A stretch of DNA of 8,617 nt from Acinetobacter sp. (GCA_030152675.1 JASLIY010000258.1:1-8617); one strand, 5' to 3'; positions 1 through 7,040 are shown, counted from the first letter of the stretch. The notes: generated from the sequence alone by a model not told the origin. A program made the numbers and translations.

Positions 1-80
1 GCGATACGGATCTCCTTGATCGCCACGCGTTGTTCAAAAATTCCTTGGCAATGCGGACAATTAAAGTCGTAAAGTGGCAT
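1..80 (-). CDS. fmdB: FmdB-family zinc-ribbon protein, N-terminal part (runs off left edge)
   Basis: Only the first 26 codons are in the window. They start MPLYDFNCPHC and show the usual opening of the FmdB family: an MPLYDF-like start followed directly by a CxxC pair (Cys8 and Cys11) that forms half of a small zinc ribbon. The second CxxC would lie beyond the edge. An AGAGG ribosome binding site lies at 90-94, nine bases before the ATG. FmdB proteins are small. The Methylophilus methylotrophus member was proposed to regulate the formamidase gene next to it, but the family's real role is unclear. Here the gene follows fmdA on the same strand after 88 bp, the same fmdA-fmdB pairing. The start and family are convincing; the regulatory role is inference. 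Confidence 0.85.
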   Translation of the reverse strand, partial: MPLYDFNCPHCQGIFEQRVAIKEIRI

Positions 81-121
81 CTTGTTTTACCTCTCTGTTG
101 TGGATGTTCAGCTTGAATCGG

Positions 122-156
122 TACGCTTCGATACTGCAAAGGCTGATCGAAGCGTA
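122..156 (-). promoter_or_regulatory. Stem-loop between fmdA and fmdB
   Basis: A perfect 11-bp inverted repeat (arms 122-132 and 146-156, TACGCTTCGAT and its complement) encloses a 13-base loop. It lies 12 bp after the fmdA stop and 41 bp before the fmdB start. No T-run follows it on the minus strand, so it does not look like a complete intrinsic terminator. It could be an RNA processing or stability element, a leaky or Rho-type terminator, or a protein site. The repeat is seen directly; its function is not. Confidence 0.6.
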
Positions 157-168
157 GCCTTACTTGCT

Positions 169-1347
169 TTAACGGCGACGTCCCCAAAATTGATCCTCAT
201 TCAAAGCGCCTTGCGGCAAGATATTTTGTTCAAAGATGCCCGTTGGCAAAGATACGGTACAGGCACAGTTCGGGATATCCACGATGCCACCGATACGACC
301 TTCGACCGGTGCTGCGGTGAGTAACATATAAGCCTGACTTCCACTGAAGCCAAAATTTTCCAAGTACTTAATCGCTTTAAGACAGGCTTGGCGATAGGCA
401 ACTGTTGCATCGAGATAGTAATTCACGCCATTTTCAACACTAATCCCCTCAAAGGTCAGCCACTGATCATAGTGCGGACGCACATGACTTGGCACAAAGA
501 TCGGACTATCAATTTGATACTTGGCCATACCGCCTTTGATCAGATCAAATCCAACCCGAGTGACTCCATCCATTTCGATTGCACCACAAAAACCAATTTC
601 GCCATCGCCTTGTGAAAAATGCAGATCCCCCATCGAAAAACCTGCACCTTTTTGATACACCGGAAAATAAATACGGCTACCTGCAGCCAAGTCTTTGATA
701 TCGGTATTGCCACCGTGTTCTCGTGGAGGCACGGTGCGTGCAGCTTCTTTGGCCATGCGCTCAAACTCCGGCCCTGTTAGGCCACGCAATACTGCAGTAC
801 GTGGATCAGGCGGATTGGCCTGTCCTTTAGGCACCAACAAGGCTTCACGGCGATTCCACTCGGCCAACAAATCATGTGATGGTAGTGTGCCCATCAGACC
901 GGGATGTTTTAAACCCGCAATCCTAACCCCAGGAATATGGCGTGATGTCGCATACAAACCCTTAAGATCCCAAATGGCTTTATCAGCTTCAGGAAAATAA
1001 TCCGCCAAGAAACCACCACCATTTTCCTTGGCAAACACACCAGAAAAACCTACCGGGCTAATGGCTTGAATATCCAACAAATCAATCACTAGGAGATCGC
1101 CCGGCTCCGCACCTTCAACATAGAAAGGACCAGTGAGTGGATGTGCTCGAGTCAGATCAACCTCTCTGACATCTGTGGCATCATCGCTGTCTTTGATCTG
1201 GGCATCCAAAAAATCTAAGCTTTCAATTAAAATTTCTTCTCCCGGCTTGACCGAAGTCAAGCAGGGTATATCTGGATGCCAACGGTTATGCCCAATCTCG
1301 GCTTGTTCTGCGAGTGGTAGACCAGCTTTAATTTTTATATGTTGCAT
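169..1347 (-). CDS. fmdA: Formamidase (acetamidase/formamidase family)
   Basis: A 392-residue cytoplasmic enzyme, close to the roughly 400 residues usual for FmdA. It should hydrolyse formamide to formate and ammonia. Family signatures visible are HPLTGPFYVEGAEPGD (69-84), a PREHGGN-D stretch (208-216), GDLHFSQGDGE (240-250) and a C-terminal segment rich in Gly, Pro and Cys (353-368). The conserved His and Asp residues in these blocks are the likely active-site or metal-binding groups, which is inference. There is no signal peptide. The ATG is preceded by AAGGA eight bases upstream, supporting this start. It sits 167 bp after the hydrolase gene, a wider gap than others in the cluster and one that holds a dyad, and 88 bp before fmdB. 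Some family members prefer acetamide; formamide is favoured here because of the fmdB neighbour and a separate acetamide-type amidase, AmiE, upstream. Confidence 0.92.
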   Translation of the reverse strand: MQHIKIKAGLPLAEQAEIGHNRWHPDIPCLTSVKPGEEILIESLDFLDAQIKDSDDATDVREVDLTRAHPLTGPFYVEGAEPGDLLVIDLLDIQAISPVGFSGVFAKENGGGFLADYFPEADKAIWDLKGLYATSRHIPGVRIAGLKHPGLMGTLPSHDLLAEWNRREALLVPKGQANPPDPRTAVLRGLTGPEFERMAKEAARTVPPREHGGNTDIKDLAAGSRIYFPVYQKGAGFSMGDLHFSQGDGEIGFCGAIEMDGVTRVGFDLIKGGMAKYQIDSPIFVPSHVRPHYDQWLTFEGISVENGVNYYLDATVAYRQACLKAIKYLENFGFSGSQAYMLLTAAPVEGRIGGIVDIPNCACTVSLPTGIFEQNILPQGALNEDQFWGRRR

Positions 1348-1405
1348 CGCGTTATCCTTATTGTGGTACTCAAGTCTGTCACTCTTCCTATGAGCAATCT
1401 TAATG

Positions 1406-1448
1406 CCAACAATGATCTATAGCAGATATGCTGACAGTTCATTGTTGG
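1406..1448 (-). promoter_or_regulatory. Dyad in the hydrolase-fmdA gap
   Basis: A perfect 10-bp inverted repeat (1406-1415 CCAACAATGA and 1439-1448) encloses 23 bases that themselves contain a small AGCA-GATA-TGCT hairpin (1421-1432). It lies in the 167-bp gap upstream of fmdA, 58 bp before the fmdA ATG. No T-run follows on the minus strand. It may be an operator for an internal promoter or an mRNA structure that separates expression of fmdA from the genes upstream. No convincing -10/-35 pair was found in the gap. Confidence 0.5.
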
Positions 1449-1514
1449 TGGGTTTTAGAGTTTTCAGTCGATCCTGAGTATGATCAGTTCTGTGTTTCCA
1501 TCAACGATGATGAC

Positions 1515-2531
1515 TTAAGCAGCTAAAAGTTCTGCGACTGCAGCATTGATAAAGGCGGTGTCTACAGGATTGACGCCGCCGCCTGCAAAATGCCCCCACA
1601 CCCCAGGGATAACCCGAAACTCGGCGTTTGGCATATGTGACACTTCATAGACCTCATCATCCACTGGAAAGTACAGATCACGTTCGGCAGGCATCACGAT
1701 GGCTTGGGCCTGAATAGCCGCCAAGGCTGCCTCATGATCGCCATTGAATCCGGGCGTGTTGCCAATATTGCCATTGCGCCATGTCCATAACATCGCGAGC
1801 AAATTGTTGGCATCGCGACCATCCAAGAAAAACCCCTCCCAAAAGCCAACTAAAAAATCTTCCAGTGAGGCATAACCCAAATCCTTATAACGCTGCTGCC
1901 AATAAAACGCTTGGCTGAACCCCCAGCCGGCATAGACACGCGCCGCCGCTCTCAAGCCTTGGGTGGGTTGGGTGCGATATTCTCCATTTAAAAAAGCCGC
2001 ATCGGTTTCAATCGCGGCTTTGACCGCATCCAAAAACACCTGATTGTGCTCACTGGTGCGTGCTGATCCACAAAAGGGCAAAATTTTCGGAACCATCTCT
2101 GGGTAGCTCAATGCCCATTGAAAACTTTGTCCCGCACCCATAGACCAGCCAATCACCGCCTGCAATTTTTCAATCCCAAAATGCTCAGTCACCAAACGAT
2201 GCTGCGCACGCACTTGGTCATAGACTGTCACATGGGGAAAGTGCGGCCCATTAAAAGGTGCGGGGGTATTGGAGGGTGATGAAGACAAACCATTGCCAAA
2301 CATATTCGGCACGATAATAAAATATTGATCCGGATTGAGGGCTTTATCGGTTCCGATCAGCCATTCATTTTCCCAATGTCGTCCCGAATACCACGTCGGA
2401 TAGACGATCGCATTGGATTTATCCGCATTCAGCGTGCCATAAGTTTGATAGGCCAGCTGTGCTGAGCGTAATGTGACGCCGTGTTGCAGTACAAAATCTC
2501 CGAGTTGAAAAATCTGATAATCCTTAGACAT
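1515..2531 (-). CDS. MetX-like alpha/beta hydrolase of unknown substrate
   Basis: A 338-residue alpha/beta-hydrolase-fold protein of the homoserine O-acetyltransferase (MetX) superfamily. Shared features are a YGTLN and NAIV start to the fold (31-43), an oxyanion-side PNMFGNGLSSSPSNT segment (75-89), the nucleophile elbow GWSMGAGQ with Ser130, a probable acid Asp285 in ERDLYF, and His314 in WGHFAGG. True MetX enzymes are usually longer (about 370) and have GGSMGG at the elbow, and nothing nearby concerns methionine, so methionine synthesis is unlikely. There is no signal peptide. AGGGAG lies six bases before the ATG, and only 37 bp separate it from amiB. Its place between an amidase and a formamidase suggests an esterase, amidase or acyl-transfer step on a short-chain substrate. 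The fold and triad are well supported; the reaction is unknown. Confidence 0.85.
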   Translation of the reverse strand: MSKDYQIFQLGDFVLQHGVTLRSAQLAYQTYGTLNADKSNAIVYPTWYSGRHWENEWLIGTDKALNPDQYFIIVPNMFGNGLSSSPSNTPAPFNGPHFPHVTVYDQVRAQHRLVTEHFGIEKLQAVIGWSMGAGQSFQWALSYPEMVPKILPFCGSARTSEHNQVFLDAVKAAIETDAAFLNGEYRTQPTQGLRAAARVYAGWGFSQAFYWQQRYKDLGYASLEDFLVGFWEGFFLDGRDANNLLAMLWTWRNGNIGNTPGFNGDHEAALAAIQAQAIVMPAERDLYFPVDDEVYEVSHMPNAEFRVIPGVWGHFAGGGVNPVDTAFINAAVAELLAA

Positions 2532-2568
2532 ACGTTACTCCCTACTCGATTGCTCATCGTATTTGTTG

Positions 2569-3624
2569 TTATTTTTCACATTGCAGCACCCGATACCGAC
2601 CTTGCACATAAGCAATGTGCAGTCGGTCAGTCTCAGGAAATTTTAGTAGTTGTTCAGCGATCACAGGCTCAAGCTGTGTCCGCATTTGCCGGCCCAATTG
2701 CCGTGCACCATAGCGTCCGTCATAGTGCTGTTGCATCTCCACGATGACCGAGGTATCTAAGCTGAGCACACGGCCCTGCTTGGCCAAGCGTTGATTGAGT
2801 TGATTGAGTTCGATCTGCACCAAAGCTGGGATTGCATCCGCGGTGACGCGTTGATAATGCAAGATTCGATCGATTCGATTGAGAAACTCAGGATCAAAAC
2901 GTTGCTCAAGCGCTGCATCAATCAGCGCCTGTTCAAATTGATCACGGCTTTTAAGTAGGTATTTGAGCGATCGTGTCCAATGCCCCCAATGCTGCTGCAA
3001 AGCCTTGGCACCGACATTACTGGTCATAAATATCAGGCAATTACGAAAGTCGATGCTTTTCACGCCAGAGGTCAAGGTCAACTTTCCCTCCTCAAGCACA
3101 TTGAGCAAACTGCGAATCACTTCGGTACTGGCCTTTTCCAGCTCATCAAATAAAACGATGCCGGGCTTGGTAAAACTGCCCTGAATCGCCTCAATATCAA
3201 ACAGCGTGGTGCCTTCTTTACTGCCGACGTAACCGGGCGGCGCACCGGTCAGCGCAGCGGAATAGTGTTCCTGCGCCAAGGTATTCATATCGATACGGCA
3301 AAATGCATCACGACGCCCATGAATCGCTTCACTGATCAGGCGCACCGTTTCAGTTTTTCCCACACCAGTACTACCCAACATCAACACCACAGCCAGTGGT
3401 CGCTCAGGATGATTAAAATCCGCTTTCACCACCTGTAGCATTTGTTCAATTTCCTCTAAGGCCTGTTGCTGTCCCACGATACGCTGACGTAAAAACTGCA
3501 TCACCTGCTCAGGTTCAAACTTAAAACGTGAGGTGCGCGAAGCATGGCGATTGCGTTGCATATCATAGTGTTGCTTGGCGATGGTCGCTTGGTTCTGTTC
3601 TAATCGATCACTGGCAAAAGTCAT
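2569..3624 (-). CDS. amiB: AmiB-like Clp/AAA+ ATPase of amidase operon
   Basis: A 351-residue cytoplasmic ATPase that corresponds to a single second (D2) ring domain of ClpA/ClpB. It has a Walker A GSTGVGKT (84-91), pore-loop GYVG (131-134), Walker B IVLFDE (156-161), sensor 1 TSN (201-203), an arginine-finger region FLNRID (247-252) and a sensor 2 GAR (306-308) in a C-terminal small domain. The ClpA/B N-domain and first AAA domain are absent and I see no IGF/IGL-type ClpP-docking loop, so it probably remodels proteins without feeding a protease. In Pseudomonas aeruginosa the gene after amiE is amiB, a Clp-like ATPase of similar length, and the same order holds here. GGAG precedes the ATG, and the gap after amiE is 30 bp. 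The client is unknown; amidase or a transporter would be natural guesses. Confidence 0.88.
   Translation of the reverse strand: MTFASDRLEQNQATIAKQHYDMQRNRHASRTSRFKFEPEQVMQFLRQRIVGQQQALEEIEQMLQVVKADFNHPERPLAVVLMLGSTGVGKTETVRLISEAIHGRRDAFCRIDMNTLAQEHYSAALTGAPPGYVGSKEGTTLFDIEAIQGSFTKPGIVLFDELEKASTEVIRSLLNVLEEGKLTLTSGVKSIDFRNCLIFMTSNVGAKALQQHWGHWTRSLKYLLKSRDQFEQALIDAALEQRFDPEFLNRIDRILHYQRVTADAIPALVQIELNQLNQRLAKQGRVLSLDTSVIVEMQQHYDGRYGARQLGRQMRTQLEPVIAEQLLKFPETDRLHIAYVQGRYRVLQCEK
2791..2808. repeat. 9-bp tandem duplication within amiB
   Basis: TTGATTGAG occurs twice in a row, encoding a doubled Leu-Asn-Gln in the C-terminal small domain of the ATPase. It keeps the frame and is probably a small slippage event with no consequence. 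Confidence 0.6.
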
Positions 3625-3654
3625 GATCTCACTTCTCCTTCTCGCTACGCGCCG

Positions 3655-4695
3655 CTAGGCTTCTTTTTCTAAACCCGCATGTGGCAAATTGCCGACTGGG
3701 CATTCAGCAACGCCGATCTCTGAACGGGTAAATGACTCCACATTTTCCTGCGCTTTTTTGGCATCCAATACCCAAGTGCGATAGAAATCAAATGGACAAT
3801 CCGCCACACCTTTATCGCCATCACCATCGTTGAACACTCCGGTATAACCACGATGGAGTAATTTAAATAAATGGTTTTGTGCTTGGTCATATTGGCGCGC
3901 GTCACGGATTTCAGCCAAAGACAATTGCGCATACTGGATACCCATTTGCTCCGTACCACACTCACCCAACGTGCGCCCATCAAAACCAATAATCGCGGAA
4001 TGACCAAAGTAGGTATATACCCCGTCAAATCCAGTGCCGTTCGCCACAGCAACATAGACGTTATTGGCCCACGCCATGGTCTTGGACATCAAGACTTCCT
4101 GCTCGCAAGCGGGATACATATAGCCTTGGCAACGCACGATCAGTTCAGCACCTTTCATGGCACAATCACGCCAAATCTCTGGATAATTCCCATCATCACA
4201 AATGATCAAAGATAATTTGATTCCCTTCGGTCCTTCAGTGACATAAGTACTATCGCCCGGACACCATCCCTCGATCGGACACCACGGAATCACCTTGCGA
4301 TACTTCTGCACGATCTCGCCTAGGTTATTGATCAGGATTAAGGTGTTATATGGGGATTTTTGTGGATGCTGCTCATGTTGCTCACCCGTGATGGAAAATA
4401 CCCCCCATACATTGGCGGCTTGGCAGGCAGCTGAAAAGATTGCAGTTTCCTCCCCCGGAATGCTGGCCGCGGTTTGCATCATTTCATCATGGTCATACAT
4501 GATGCCCATGGTGCTATATTCTGGAAAGATCACCAGATCCATGCCTGGTAAACCCTGTTTCATACCTTTTAACATCTCTGCGATCTTGTGCGCATTGTCG
4601 ATGACTTCTGCTTTGCTGTGTAATCTTGGAATGGTGTAATTGACTACTGCTACACCAACTGTATTCGGACTACTTGTGATATCGCCATGTCTCAT
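3655..4695 (-). CDS. amiE: Aliphatic amidase
   Basis: A 346-residue enzyme of the nitrilase superfamily, the same length as Pseudomonas aeruginosa AmiE and recalled as very similar along its whole length. It hydrolyses short aliphatic amides (acetamide, propionamide and similar) to the acid and ammonia in the cytoplasm, and the family can also transfer acyl groups to hydroxylamine. The catalytic residues fall at the expected numbers: Glu59 (FPEY), Lys134 (KYRK), Glu142 and Cys166 ([12 protein letters not shown]), with Trp138 in the substrate pocket. A longer reading frame begins at 4713, but the MRHGD start at 4695 matches the known protein and has AGGGAGA (4702-4708) six bases upstream. It is the first gene of the amide cluster, with amiB 30 bp downstream. 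No amiC/amiR sensor pair is visible, so its inducer system is unknown. Confidence 0.97.
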   Translation of the reverse strand: MRHGDITSSPNTVGVAVVNYTIPRLHSKAEVIDNAHKIAEMLKGMKQGLPGMDLVIFPEYSTMGIMYDHDEMMQTAASIPGEETAIFSAACQAANVWGVFSITGEQHEQHPQKSPYNTLILINNLGEIVQKYRKVIPWCPIEGWCPGDSTYVTEGPKGIKLSLIICDDGNYPEIWRDCAMKGAELIVRCQGYMYPACEQEVLMSKTMAWANNVYVAVANGTGFDGVYTYFGHSAIIGFDGRTLGECGTEQMGIQYAQLSLAEIRDARQYDQAQNHLFKLLHRGYTGVFNDGDGDKGVADCPFDFYRTWVLDAKKAQENVESFTRSEIGVAECPVGNLPHAGLEKEA

Positions 4696-4808
4696 TTTTA
4701 TTCTCCCTATCATTTAGTATGACTTTAGATCTGTCTAGTCTGCAGCTTTCAAATACCTTTTATCTTCGTATTTCAGCAGTATTCTTTTAGCAAAACTACA
4801 CAGTAAAT

Positions 4809-4837
4809 CTTTAATCCAGTTCGGGGTTCTAAGTCAA
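4809..4837 (-). promoter_or_regulatory. Possible amiE promoter
   Basis: On the minus strand TTGACT (4832-4837, five of six to the -35 consensus) is followed after 17 bp by TTAAAG (4809-4814, three of six to the -10). This would give a leader of about 110 bases before amiE. The -10 is poor, as expected if an activator is needed. An alternative weak pair lies nearer the gene (TTTACT, 18 bp, AATACT). Confidence 0.3.
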
Positions 4838-5034
4838 TATGATTAAAAAAAATAGCACAAAGCACAGTGGCTGAATGCGTAAAACACTTAATTGTACAAG
4901 CACTTAGCTTGCATTGTTGTCAGTCACACATCTCCAAGATAAAACCCGATCGCAGTCACATTTGCGTTCAGCACGTCGATGCCCAATCGAAGGCGATTTG
5001 GATCAATAGATTGCCTTTTCAGATTAAACTTGAT

Positions 5035-5046
5035 CTGTGATCACAG
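5035..5046. promoter_or_regulatory. Perfect palindrome CTGTGATCACAG
   Basis: A 12-bp perfect palindrome in the spacer between amiE and erpA. It has the size of a dimeric regulator site and contains TGTGA and TCACA half-sites without the six-base spacer a CRP site needs. It lies about 340 bp upstream of amiE, far from the candidate promoter, so its use as an operator is speculative. Confidence 0.35.
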
Positions 5047-5161
5047 CATCACGACTCTCTGCTGAAATTCAATTTTTCTCTCGTATCGCAACGCCGCATA
5101 AAACCAACCTACTGTGAATGGCAAAATATATAAATCACGATGTTTTCACTCAAAAACAAGC

Positions 5162-5192
5162 AAAAAAAAATCCCCATCAAAGATGAGGATTT
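5162..5192 (-). terminator. Intrinsic terminator after erpA
   Basis: On the minus strand an 11-bp stem (arms 5182-5192 and 5168-5178, one G-U pair) closes a 3-base loop and runs straight into nine Ts (5170 down to 5162). It starts about 30 bp after the erpA stop. It should isolate the amide operon from erpA transcription. Confidence 0.92.
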
Positions 5193-5222
5193 GGTATTCA
5201 GTATTCTTAAATCTTGAGCAGA

Positions 5223-5558
5223 TTAAATCGAGAATGAAGATCCGCAACCGCAGGTGGTGGTTGCATTTGGATTTTTAATAATAAAACGCGAACCTTCTAA
5301 ACCTTCAATATAGTCGACTTCAGAACCGACCAAATACTGGTAGCTCAATGAATCCACCAACATGGTGACATCGTCTTTTTCAAATTTTGCATCGTCTTCA
5401 TTGACGCTTTCAGCAAAGTTAAATCCGTAGGAAAATCCTGAGCAACCACCGCCAGTCACGTAAACACGTAACATCAGGTCTTGATTGCCTTCGCTATCGC
5501 GAAGTTGACGCACTTTATTCGCTGCACTATCAGTCATTTCTAGAGCTTGGGCATTCAT
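5223..5558 (-). CDS. erpA: Iron-sulfur cluster insertion protein ErpA
   Basis: A 111-residue A-type carrier that receives Fe-S clusters and passes them to apo-proteins in the cytoplasm. The three ligand cysteines are in place: Cys39 in GGGCSGF and Cys103/Cys105 in the C-terminal CGCGSSFSI. The [18 protein letters not shown] block is characteristic of ErpA rather than IscA or SufA. The frame extends 17 codons further upstream, but [10 protein letters not shown] is the start that fits the family length, and GAGGAA lies before it. It is transcribed alone: an extended -10 promoter lies upstream and a strong terminator follows. It is a housekeeping gene and unrelated to the amide cluster. Confidence 0.96.
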   Translation of the reverse strand: MNAQALEMTDSAANKVRQLRDSEGNQDLMLRVYVTGGGCSGFSYGFNFAESVNEDDAKFEKDDVTMLVDSLSYQYLVGSEVDYIEGLEGSRFIIKNPNATTTCGCGSSFSI

Positions 5559-5741
5559 GATCGGGTATTCCTCAAACGATTTAGATGGCAAATCAGGCTC
5601 ACTATTCACTTGAGTTGAGCATCGTCATTTCTCACAGCATCGCTTAATAACACATGGTCTGCATCAAGAGCGAAGTGGATAATTTTATAACGAAGGGTCG
5701 ACAAGCGAAGCTGTATAGATGTGGCTGAGTGAGCACGGCTC

Positions 5742-5750
5742 AGTATAGCA
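5742..5750 (-). promoter_or_regulatory. Extended -10 promoter of erpA
   Basis: The minus strand reads TGCTATACT, a full extended -10 (TG-N-TATACT), with no good -35 at 17 bp. Transcription would start near 5735 and give a leader of about 175 bases before erpA. A 13-bp palindrome, TGAGC-ACG-GCTCA (5730-5742), overlaps the start point, and an 8-bp stem (5753-5760 with 5767-5774) lies just upstream, so the promoter may be controlled by a repressor. Confidence 0.6.
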
Positions 5751-5819
5751 TAGACTCAATTTAGGAATCGAGTCATAGACATGCACAGCTGATTGCAGCA
5801 GTTTGAGTAAGGACTAGGA

Positions 5820-6839
5820 TTATTTATAGTTCTCATCCTGCAAACTACATTCAAAATTACTCGGTGATTGTTTACAGCGGAACTGCCAAAGTAACTTCAT
5901 CATTTGTTTGTGATACACGCCTTGTTTGGTTAAATTAATCCGTGATTCACGCATCATCTTTTGATATCCCGGTTGGTCGGCTGGAGCAACTTGCATCCAA
6001 TACTTGGCCGGAATATCCGCTTTCATTTTAGAAAGAATCTGCACGGCTCGTGGTAACTGAGTCTTGACCCAATCACGTGACTTTTGTCCATAGCCTGCTG
6101 GGAAGCGATCAGGACGGATAATAATATTGCCTGTGACTTGCAAGATCGGATAGTTCACGATGGCGCCTTTGCTGCCCAAACCTTTATGCAACTCAAGAGG
6201 TTTAAAGGCCGCAGCCGGTGCCCCAATGATATCCACCTGACCATTATTAAACTTGCTACCGAAATTGGTCACATCAGCACTGACCGCCTGCGCGCCAATC
6301 TGCTGTACCATGATCTTTTGTGCTTGGTCATAGTCCAGTACTGCGATTTTTTTGCCCGCTGCTTTGGCCACCGTATTAATACTGCGGTCATTGACCAGCA
6401 GATATGCATCGCCGACTGGTACCACCCCGACCACTTCATACTGACCTTGACGCATATATTTGGCAAAGGTTGGACTCGAGAGCCCCTGCATCACCTTGAT
6501 GGCAAAGTTCAGATCCGGCATGGCACCGATCGCATCCATTGAACCCGTAAATGCATTGAACTGACGTCCACGCATGCCAGTAATACTGACCGCATCGCAT
6601 TTACCCGCTTTAAAATCTTCGGCGATCACTGCTTCATTTTGCCCAACCTTGAGCTCAATATCAGCACCCCAGTTTTTTGCAGCCAACTGATAGTCCTTCA
6701 TCAAGGTATAAACATCGCCATTTTTCCCCACCAAATCAAACACACATAGCACTTGTTTGGCTTGAACTGCGGTACTTGCTGTCATGACCGCAGCAGCGAT
6801 TAATACCGCACTGGTGTATTGCACTTGAATCCATTGCAT
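5820..6839 (-). CDS. AdeT-family secreted solute-binding-like protein (second copy)
   Basis: A 339-residue protein with a signal peptide (hydrophobic residues 9-22, likely cut after Ala27 in AVQA) and no other membrane segment, so it should be periplasmic. It resembles proteins annotated AdeT1/AdeT2 in Acinetobacter, and its fold-type features (IAVLDYD, ADVTNFGSKFNNGQVD, GAPAAA) suggest a type II periplasmic binding protein. Four cysteines (32, 81, 322, 331) are at the same spacing in the upstream paralogue and may form disulfides. A longer frame begins at 6869, but the ATG at 6839 has GGAGAG just before it and gives a proper signal peptide. It lies 279 bp after its paralogue with a terminator between, so it probably has its own promoter. 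Ligand unknown. The aminoglycoside-efflux label given to this family is not supported by its structure. Confidence 0.85.
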   Translation of the reverse strand: MQWIQVQYTSAVLIAAAVMTASTAVQAKQVLCVFDLVGKNGDVYTLMKDYQLAAKNWGADIELKVGQNEAVIAEDFKAGKCDAVSITGMRGRQFNAFTGSMDAIGAMPDLNFAIKVMQGLSSPTFAKYMRQGQYEVVGVVPVGDAYLLVNDRSINTVAKAAGKKIAVLDYDQAQKIMVQQIGAQAVSADVTNFGSKFNNGQVDIIGAPAAAFKPLELHKGLGSKGAIVNYPILQVTGNIIIRPDRFPAGYGQKSRDWVKTQLPRAVQILSKMKADIPAKYWMQVAPADQPGYQKMMRESRINLTKQGVYHKQMMKLLWQFRCKQSPSNFECSLQDENYK

Positions 6840-6932
6840 CTTTTTCTCTCTCCATACCTGAGAAGTCATGCATGGCTTAGGAGCTTTTCCAACGCCACAC
6901 AGAAATACGTCATTGTTGTTTTAAGTTGCTTT

Positions 6933-6938
6933 TGTCAA
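6933..6938 (-). promoter_or_regulatory. Possible -35 element of the 5820-6839 gene
   Basis: A consensus TTGACA lies on the minus strand about 95 bp before the gene, downstream of the paralogue's terminator. No good -10 follows at 16-18 bp (the hexamer at 17 bp is CAATGA), so this is at best an activator-dependent promoter. Confidence 0.2.
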
Positions 6939-6970
6939 AAAGCGATCCGATTTCATCAGACTACGTTTTT

Positions 6971-6989
6971 CCATAGCAGCGCTCTATGG
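6971..6989. promoter_or_regulatory. Small dyad CCATAG-N7-CTATGG
   Basis: A 6-bp inverted repeat with a 7-base centre lies between the terminator of the first AdeT-like gene and the start of the second, upstream of the TTGACA hexamer. On the minus strand it is followed by As, not Ts, so it is not a terminator in that direction; an operator is possible. Confidence 0.3.
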
Positions 6990-7011
6990 CTAAATTGACG
7001 CTGTAACACAA

Positions 7012-7040
7012 GAAAAAGCCCAGCACATGGCTGAGCTTTT
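7012..7040 (-). terminator. Intrinsic terminator after the first AdeT-like gene
   Basis: An 11-bp stem (arms 7014-7024 and 7030-7040, one G-U pair) with a 5-base loop ends in a T-rich tail on the minus strand. It lies about 80 bp after the gene's stop codon at 7119. It separates the two paralogues into different transcription units. Confidence 0.88.

Larger units (their letters stand above)
4714..5161. other. Intergenic control region upstream of amiE
   Basis: About 450 bp between the erpA terminator and amiE holds no reading frame with a credible start and family signature. It contains a weak promoter candidate, a perfect palindrome at 5035-5046, a TTGTACAA octamer at 4892-4899 and a 5-bp hairpin CAAGC/GCTTG at 4897-4911. 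No sigma-54 GG-N10-GC element was seen. The length suits a regulated operon promoter; an unrecognised small RNA is possible. Confidence 0.55.

Noticed and set aside
1515..2531. True homoserine O-acetyltransferase (metX)
   Set aside because: It is shorter than usual, has GWSMGAG rather than GGSMGG at the nucleophile elbow, and lies among amide genes with no methionine genes nearby.
2481..2747. 88-codon plus-strand frame across the hydrolase-amiB junction
   Set aside because: It is antisense to both genes and covers the ribosome binding site of the hydrolase gene; no protein-like pattern is seen.
3669..4055. 128-codon minus-strand frame inside amiE
   Set aside because: It overlaps the well-supported amidase gene in another frame, with no family signature of its own.
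5035..5046. CRP/Vfr site
   Set aside because: The TGTGA and TCACA halves overlap instead of being separated by six bases, so a CRP dimer would not fit.
4714..5161. Sigma-54 promoter for the amide operon
   Set aside because: No GG-N10-GC element resembling TGGCAC-N5-TTGCA was found on the minus strand.
6084..6542. 152-codon plus-strand frame opposite the second AdeT-like gene
   Set aside because: It lies wholly antisense to a gene with clear signal peptide and paralogue, and shows no recognisable domain.
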